From Chloroflexota bacterium (GTDB lineage: Bacteria; Chloroflexota; Anaerolineae; UBA7937; B3-Chlor): a stretch of DNA of 10,739 bases. Under the pieces are notes generated by a model. That model saw only the letters and a list, made by a program, of their open reading frames with translations, had not been told where the DNA came from and searched no databases. A program made the translations under genes and the position numbers. The stretch spans positions 1 through 10,739 of the forward strand of contig JAUWYD010000017.1 in assembly GCA_030616025.1 (NCBI GenBank). Reading direction: 5' to 3'. Below are positions 7,253 to 10,739 of the stretch, piece by piece. The stretch's first letter is position 1; every line of letters starts with the position of its first letter.

Positions 7253-8515
7253 ATGCCAGCTGACCTGATCGTCCACAGCGCCCAGCAACTGCTAACCCTC
7301 GCCTCGCCTCACGGACCCCGTCGAGGAGCGGCGATGAACGAGTTGTACCTCGTCGAGCATGGGGCAGTCGCGGTTCAGGGCGACCGTATCGTCCTAGTGG
7401 GGCCTACGCCGGAGGTGCTGGCGCACGCTGGAGAGGATACCACTCTCATAGACGCTTCGGGCAAAGTCGTTATGCCTGGGTTTGTGGATCCTCACACCCA
7501 CCTGGTGTTCGCCGGAGATCGCGCGGGAGAGTTCGAGATGCGCCTCCAAGGGGCCACCTACCTCGAAATCATGGCCGCCGGAGGCGGTATCATGAACACT
7601 GTACGGGCCACCCGGGCCGCCAGTTTGGAAGACCTGATCGTCCAAAGCCGGCAGCGGTTGGACAGGATGCTGGCTCACGGCACAACCACCGCCGAGGCGA
7701 AGACTGGCTACGGTCTGGATACCGAGAACGAGCTGAAGATGCTGGAAGCCATCCGCCTGCTGCATCAAGGCCACCCGGTTGACATCACACCTACCTTCCT
7801 AGGAGCTCACGCCATCCCCGCCGAGTACCAGGGACGCAACGAGGAGTATGCTAGTCTGGTGATCGACGAGATGTTGCCTAGGGTGGAGAGGGAGGGATAC
7901 GTCAGCGACGCAGGGCCTTTCTTCTGCGACGTATTCTGCGAGGAAGGGGCCTTCACCTTGGAACAGAGCAAACGCATCCTCGAGAAAGCCTTAGAGATGG
8001 GAATGGGTTTGAAGATCCATGCCGACGAGTTCACCTCTTTGGGAGGGGCCGCTCTGGCTGCGCAGCTGAAGGCCACATCGGCCGATCACCTGGCCTGCAC
8101 GCCTTCAGAGGAGATCAAGCTGTTGGTCGACTCAGGCACCATCGCCGTGCTCCTACCCGGCACGCCCTTCGGGCTAGGCGAAGCTCACTACCCCGCTGCG
8201 AGGAAGATGATAGAGCTTGGAGTGCCGGTAGCCCTGGCTACCGACCTGAATCCCGGTACCTGCTACTGCGAAGCGATGCCCTTCATCATGGCCCTGGCCT
8301 GCCGCACGATGGGCATGACCCCCGCCGAGACGATCATGGCGGCTACCATCAACGCGGCTCACGCCATAGACATGGGACAAGAGGTGGGGAGCTTGGAAGT
8401 GGGCAAGAAGGCAGACCTGCTTATCCTGGACACACCGGACTACCGACACCTGGTGTACCGCTTTGGAACCAACTTGGTGGAGACTACAGTCAAGGCTGGA
8501 CGCGTGATAGAGTGA
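7253..8515 (+). CDS. hutI: Imidazolonepropionase
   Basis: HutI is an amidohydrolase-superfamily metalloenzyme that hydrolyses 4-imidazolone-5-propanoate to N-formimino-L-glutamate, the third step of histidine breakdown. The 420 residues are typical. Metal ligands are visible: H81 and H83 in FVDPHTHLVFAGDR, H256 in HADEF and D331 in ATDLNPGT. H186 in FLGAHAIP is also conserved. The C-terminus has the usual VGSLEVGKKADLLILD beta-sandwich segment. ATG 7253 has no clear Shine-Dalgarno sequence. An in-frame ATG at 7334 (residue 28) has GAGGAG 5 nt upstream, but starting there would remove the conserved first strand (ADLIVHSAQQLLTL) of the family. I therefore keep 7253 and assume coupling to hutU, whose stop is 22 bp upstream. 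Confidence 0.97.
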   Translation: MPADLIVHSAQQLLTLASPHGPRRGAAMNELYLVEHGAVAVQGDRIVLVGPTPEVLAHAGEDTTLIDASGKVVMPGFVDPHTHLVFAGDRAGEFEMRLQGATYLEIMAAGGGIMNTVRATRAASLEDLIVQSRQRLDRMLAHGTTTAEAKTGYGLDTENELKMLEAIRLLHQGHPVDITPTFLGAHAIPAEYQGRNEEYASLVIDEMLPRVEREGYVSDAGPFFCDVFCEEGAFTLEQSKRILEKALEMGMGLKIHADEFTSLGGAALAAQLKATSADHLACTPSEEIKLLVDSGTIAVLLPGTPFGLGEAHYPAARKMIELGVPVALATDLNPGTCYCEAMPFIMALACRTMGMTPAETIMAATINAAHAIDMGQEVGSLEVGKKADLLILDTPDYRHLVYRFGTNLVETTVKAGRVIE

Positions 8516-8533
8516 AAGCAAGGAGGCAAGGAG

Positions 8534-9040
8534 TTGGAGATCTACGATATTCCTGAGGCGAACAAGGTCAGAATGCTCAGGAAGCTGGCCCTCTACTGGG
8601 ATGGACAATGGTTCCTGCAAAGCGTCCAGAAGTTCGGCCTGGAGGAGGCCATCGAGCTGAATGCCCTGGTGCGCACGGCCTTTGGTCGCATCGAGATGCG
8701 CACGATGCTCAAAGCTGTAGGCAAGAAAGAGGCTGATGACCTGCCCGACGCCCTCAGAATCGTCGCGACACACGCTGACCTGCTACTGGGACCAGGCGTC
8801 AAGGCCGACTACCAGATGGGCGACGACATGGCCCGCATCGTCGTCCGTCGCTGCGCCGTCTTTGAGGGTGCCAAGAGAGCCAATCTCCCCCGACAGGATC
8901 AGGCTTGCGTCACGTGTGAAACCCTGTGGGAAGCCTGGATTCAGCTGTTGCTGCCCGAGGACGATCTCACCGTTCAATACCCCATGCGCCAGGGCAAGGG
9001 AGATCCTGTCTGCGAGTTTATCATTGAGCAGGTGCCCTGA
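8534..9040 (+). CDS. DUF6125-like small protein in the hut cluster, function unknown
   Basis: This 168-residue cytoplasmic protein has no signal peptide or membrane helix. The N-terminal WDGQWFLQSVQKFGLEEAIE (residues 22-41) resembles a family I recall as DUF6125, in which a W-x-D/G-WF block, then FG-x-E-x-A and an R-x-E helix recur; I could not verify this by search. It has four Cys (C107, C125, C128, C160), with C125-x-x-C128 in ACVTCETLWEAW, so a metal site or redox pair is possible but unproven. The start is TTG 8534, supported by AGGAGG at 8521-8526 with a 7-nt spacer; the next in-frame ATG (8573) would cut the conserved N-terminus. It lies 18 bp after the hutI stop and is probably cotranscribed with hutU and hutI. 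A role in histidine or formiminoglutamate metabolism is only suggested by position. Confidence 0.82.
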   Translation: MEIYDIPEANKVRMLRKLALYWDGQWFLQSVQKFGLEEAIELNALVRTAFGRIEMRTMLKAVGKKEADDLPDALRIVATHADLLLGPGVKADYQMGDDMARIVVRRCAVFEGAKRANLPRQDQACVTCETLWEAWIQLLLPEDDLTVQYPMRQGKGDPVCEFIIEQVP

Positions 9041-9043
9041 ACT

Positions 9044-9072
9044 TTGCAATTCCTTCACCTATATGATATACT
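9044..9072 (+). promoter_or_regulatory. Sigma70-like promoter for tRNA-His
   Basis: TTGCAA (9044-9049) and TATACT (9067-9072) are separated by 17 bp, and the surrounding sequence is AT-rich compared with the flanking genes. Transcription would start about 7-8 bp later, roughly 15 nt before the mature tRNA 5' end. The -35 box begins 3 bp after the stop of the upstream gene. Confidence 0.6.
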
Positions 9073-9094
9073 TCGAATTGACTTGAGGGGTCGC

Positions 9095-9168
9095 GGTGGA
9101 CGTAGCTCAATAGGTAGAGCACTGGACTGTGGATCCTGAGGTTGCGGGTTCGATCCCCGTCGTCCACC
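9095..9168 (+). tRNA. tRNA-His (anticodon GTG)
   Basis: The cloverleaf reads cleanly. The acceptor stem GTGGACG (9096-9102) pairs with CGTCCAC (9161-9167), the D arm is GCTC/GAGC, the anticodon loop is CTGTGGA with GTG at 9129-9131, and the T arm is GCGGG-TTCGATC-CCCGT. The base before the acceptor stem is G (9095) and the discriminator is C (9168). This gives the extra G-1:C73 pair that identifies tRNA-His to histidyl-tRNA synthetase. The 3' CCA is not encoded (TTC follows) and must be added. The anticodon stem CTGGA/TCCTG has a T-T mismatch at the second pair (28-42; 9123 and 9137). The gene sits between the DUF6125-like gene and hutH. Confidence 0.95.
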
Positions 9169-9179
9169 TTCATCAGTGC

Positions 9180-9217
9180 AAGAGGAGCCGCGGGTAGGCA
9201 GCCTGGGCTCCTCTTTT
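9180..9217 (+). terminator. Intrinsic terminator after tRNA-His
   Basis: A perfect 10-bp stem, AAGAGGAGCC (9180-9189) with GGCTCCTCTT (9206-9215), encloses a 16-nt loop and ends in a TTTT run (9214-9217). It lies 11 bp after the tRNA. The T-run is short, so termination may be partial and allow readthrough toward hutH. Confidence 0.75.
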
Positions 9218-9283
9218 GCGCACCGGGCCCAAGAATGAGAGCCGAGCCGAGTGCGCCGTAGCCAGAAAATGGGAGGTAGAGCG

Positions 9284-10739
9284 ATGCACCATCAGAAGGC
9301 TGAACCCCATCATTCCGGGACCTTACTCGCAGATGGGAATAGTCTTACCGTCGAGGACGTCGTGGATGTCGCTCGCCACAGCAGAAGGGTGGAGTTGTCC
9401 ACCGATGCCGCGGAGAAGGTGGCAGGATGCAGGGCATGGGTTGACCACGTGGTGGAAGAAGGAAAGCTCACCGTCTACGGTTTGAACACAGGCTTCGGGT
9501 CCCTGGCTGAGGTGACCGTCGCTCAGGACATGATCGAGACCCTATCCCGCAATATGATCGTCAGCCACTCTGCCGGGGTGGGCCCGCCTCTAGCCGAAGA
9601 GGTGGTCAGAGCCACGATGCTGATCCGCGCCAATACGCTTGCCAAAGGGCATTCCGGAATCAGGGTGACGACGCTACAGACCCTGTTGGATATGCTCAAC
9701 AAGGGCGTACATCCCGTCGTGCCTGAGAAGGGTTCTGTTGGCGCCAGCGGAGACCTAGTTCCCCTGTCCCACCTTGTCCTGGCGCTCAGCCAGGACATTG
9801 ATGGTGGAGAAGCCTTCTATGAGGGTCGAAGGATGGATTCCAAGGAAGCGATGCGCAAGGCAGGCATCGACCAAGTGGCGCTGAAGGCCAAGGAAGGGCT
9901 GGCCCTCAACAACGGATCCACGGTCAGTGCCGCACTGGCGACTCTGGCCCTGTACGACGCTGAGATGCTAGTGATGAACGCTCAGATAGCTCTAGCCATG
10001 AGCCTGGAAGCTATGCGAGGGGTCTCGGACGCGTTTCATGAGAAGGTACAGGCGGCGCGTGGTCATGACGGGCAGATCAGATGCGCTGCAAATGTCCTCA
10101 GATTGCTGGACGGGAGCGAGTTGATTGATTCCACCAAACGGGTGCAGGATGCCTACTGCCTTCGCTGCGCGCCCCAGGTAATCGGTGCCGTCGGAGATGT
10201 GCTGGCCTTCGTACGCCTTGTGCTCAGCAGGGAGATCAACGCGGCCACGGATAACCCTCTCATCTTCCTCGACCTTCCTTCATCGAGGGAGAACAAGGCG
10301 ATATCCTGCGGCAACTTCCACGGTGAGCCCGTAGCACTTGCGATGGATATGTTGAGCATGGCGGTGGCCGAGCTGGGGAACATCTCGGAGCGTCGCACCT
10401 TCCGCCTGCTCGACAACACTCTGAGCGCGGGATTGCCGCCCATGTTGGTGGAGGAAAGCGGCCTCAACAACGGGTTGATGATGGCCCAGTACGTCGCGGC
10501 AGCGCTGGTCTCGGACAACAAGACTCTGGCCCATCCCGACAGCGTGGACTCCATTCCTACGTCGGCCAATCAGGAAGATCACGTCAGCATGAGCACTAAT
10601 GCGGCCAGGCACGCCAGGGAAGTGGTCTGGAACGTGGGGCAGATTGTGAGCATAGAGATGCTATGCGCGGCACAGGCCCTCGATTTCAGGCGCGCTGGGT
10701 TGGAGTTCAGCACCACGAGATGGCACGATGATCAAGAGG
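9284..10739 (+). CDS. hutH: Histidine ammonia-lyase (3' end beyond window)
   Basis: HutH removes ammonia from L-histidine to give urocanate, the first step of the pathway, using the MIO electrophile formed from an internal Ala-Ser-Gly. The window holds 485 codons of an expected 505-520. The MIO triad is A154-S155-G156 in GSVGASGDLVPLSH. Active-site residues matching Pseudomonas HAL are Y65 (YGLNTGFG), H95 (VSHSAG), N210, Y291 and R294 (QDAYCLRCAPQV), and E431 in TSANQEDHVSM; this Glu favours histidine over phenylalanine/tyrosine lyases. The start ATG 9284 has GGAGGT with a 6-nt spacer. About 12 extra N-terminal residues, including four His in the first ten, precede the usual start. NNGST replaces the common (L/I)NGTQ. 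There is no clear promoter between the tRNA terminator and this gene. The hut context supports HutH over a related aromatic lyase. Confidence 0.95.
   Translation, partial: MHHQKAEPHHSGTLLADGNSLTVEDVVDVARHSRRVELSTDAAEKVAGCRAWVDHVVEEGKLTVYGLNTGFGSLAEVTVAQDMIETLSRNMIVSHSAGVGPPLAEEVVRATMLIRANTLAKGHSGIRVTTLQTLLDMLNKGVHPVVPEKGSVGASGDLVPLSHLVLALSQDIDGGEAFYEGRRMDSKEAMRKAGIDQVALKAKEGLALNNGSTVSAALATLALYDAEMLVMNAQIALAMSLEAMRGVSDAFHEKVQAARGHDGQIRCAANVLRLLDGSELIDSTKRVQDAYCLRCAPQVIGAVGDVLAFVRLVLSREINAATDNPLIFLDLPSSRENKAISCGNFHGEPVALAMDMLSMAVAELGNISERRTFRLLDNTLSAGLPPMLVEESGLNNGLMMAQYVAAALVSDNKTLAHPDSVDSIPTSANQEDHVSMSTNAARHAREVVWNVGQIVSIEMLCAAQALDFRRAGLEFSTTRWHDDQE

Noticed and set aside
9216..9485. 89-residue plus-strand open frame
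   Set aside because: It starts in the tRNA terminator and overlaps hutH in another frame. The hutH frame has the ribosome-binding site and the conserved MIO enzyme sequence.
1..10739. CRISPR array, insertion sequence, prophage or attachment-site duplication next to the tRNA
   Set aside because: No regularly spaced repeats, transposase or integrase sequence was found, and I saw no second copy of the tRNA 3' end within the window.

Overview
This is a moderately GC-rich bacterial chromosomal segment, densely packed with ordinary metabolic genes. No transposase, phage gene, CRISPR array or origin is visible. The gene mix is a paired 2-oxoacid dehydrogenase E1, nitroreductase paralogs, a DUF6125-like protein and a hut cluster with a CCA-less tRNA gene. 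That would fit a Chloroflexota-type or similar uncultured lineage, but this is a low-confidence inference; no marker gene settles taxonomy.

Left block (1-2895, + strand). The 3' end of a thiamine-diphosphate 2-oxoacid (pyruvate/acetoin type) dehydrogenase E1 alpha gene abuts a complete E1 beta gene with no spacer. A gene for an M3-like, HEAGH-containing zinc metallopeptidase follows. No E2 or E3 gene lies directly downstream.

Middle block (3121-5457, - strand). Read right to left it is a class I SAM-dependent methyltransferase followed by two tandem nitroreductase paralogs. Both paralogs are 223 residues, about 69% identical by my ungapped hand alignment, and have matching ribosome-binding-site layouts. 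The block converges on the E1/peptidase block across 2896-3120.

Right block (5578-10739, + strand). This is a histidine utilisation cluster: hutU (urocanase), hutI (imidazolonepropionase), a TTG-started small gene of a DUF6125-like family, a tRNA-His gene with its own promoter and terminator, and hutH (histidine ammonia-lyase), which runs off the window. HutH makes urocanate, HutU hydrates it to imidazolonepropionate, and HutI opens the ring to N-formimino-L-glutamate. The genes for formiminoglutamate disposal (hutG, hutF or formiminotransferase) are not in the window. The hut block and the methyltransferase block diverge from a 120-bp region with two back-to-back sigma70-like promoters.

I see no clearly new biological system. 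The most notable points are the uncharacterised DUF6125-like gene inside the hut cluster, the tRNA-His gene placed between histidine-degradation genes with no obvious separate promoter for hutH, and the nitroreductase tandem duplication.
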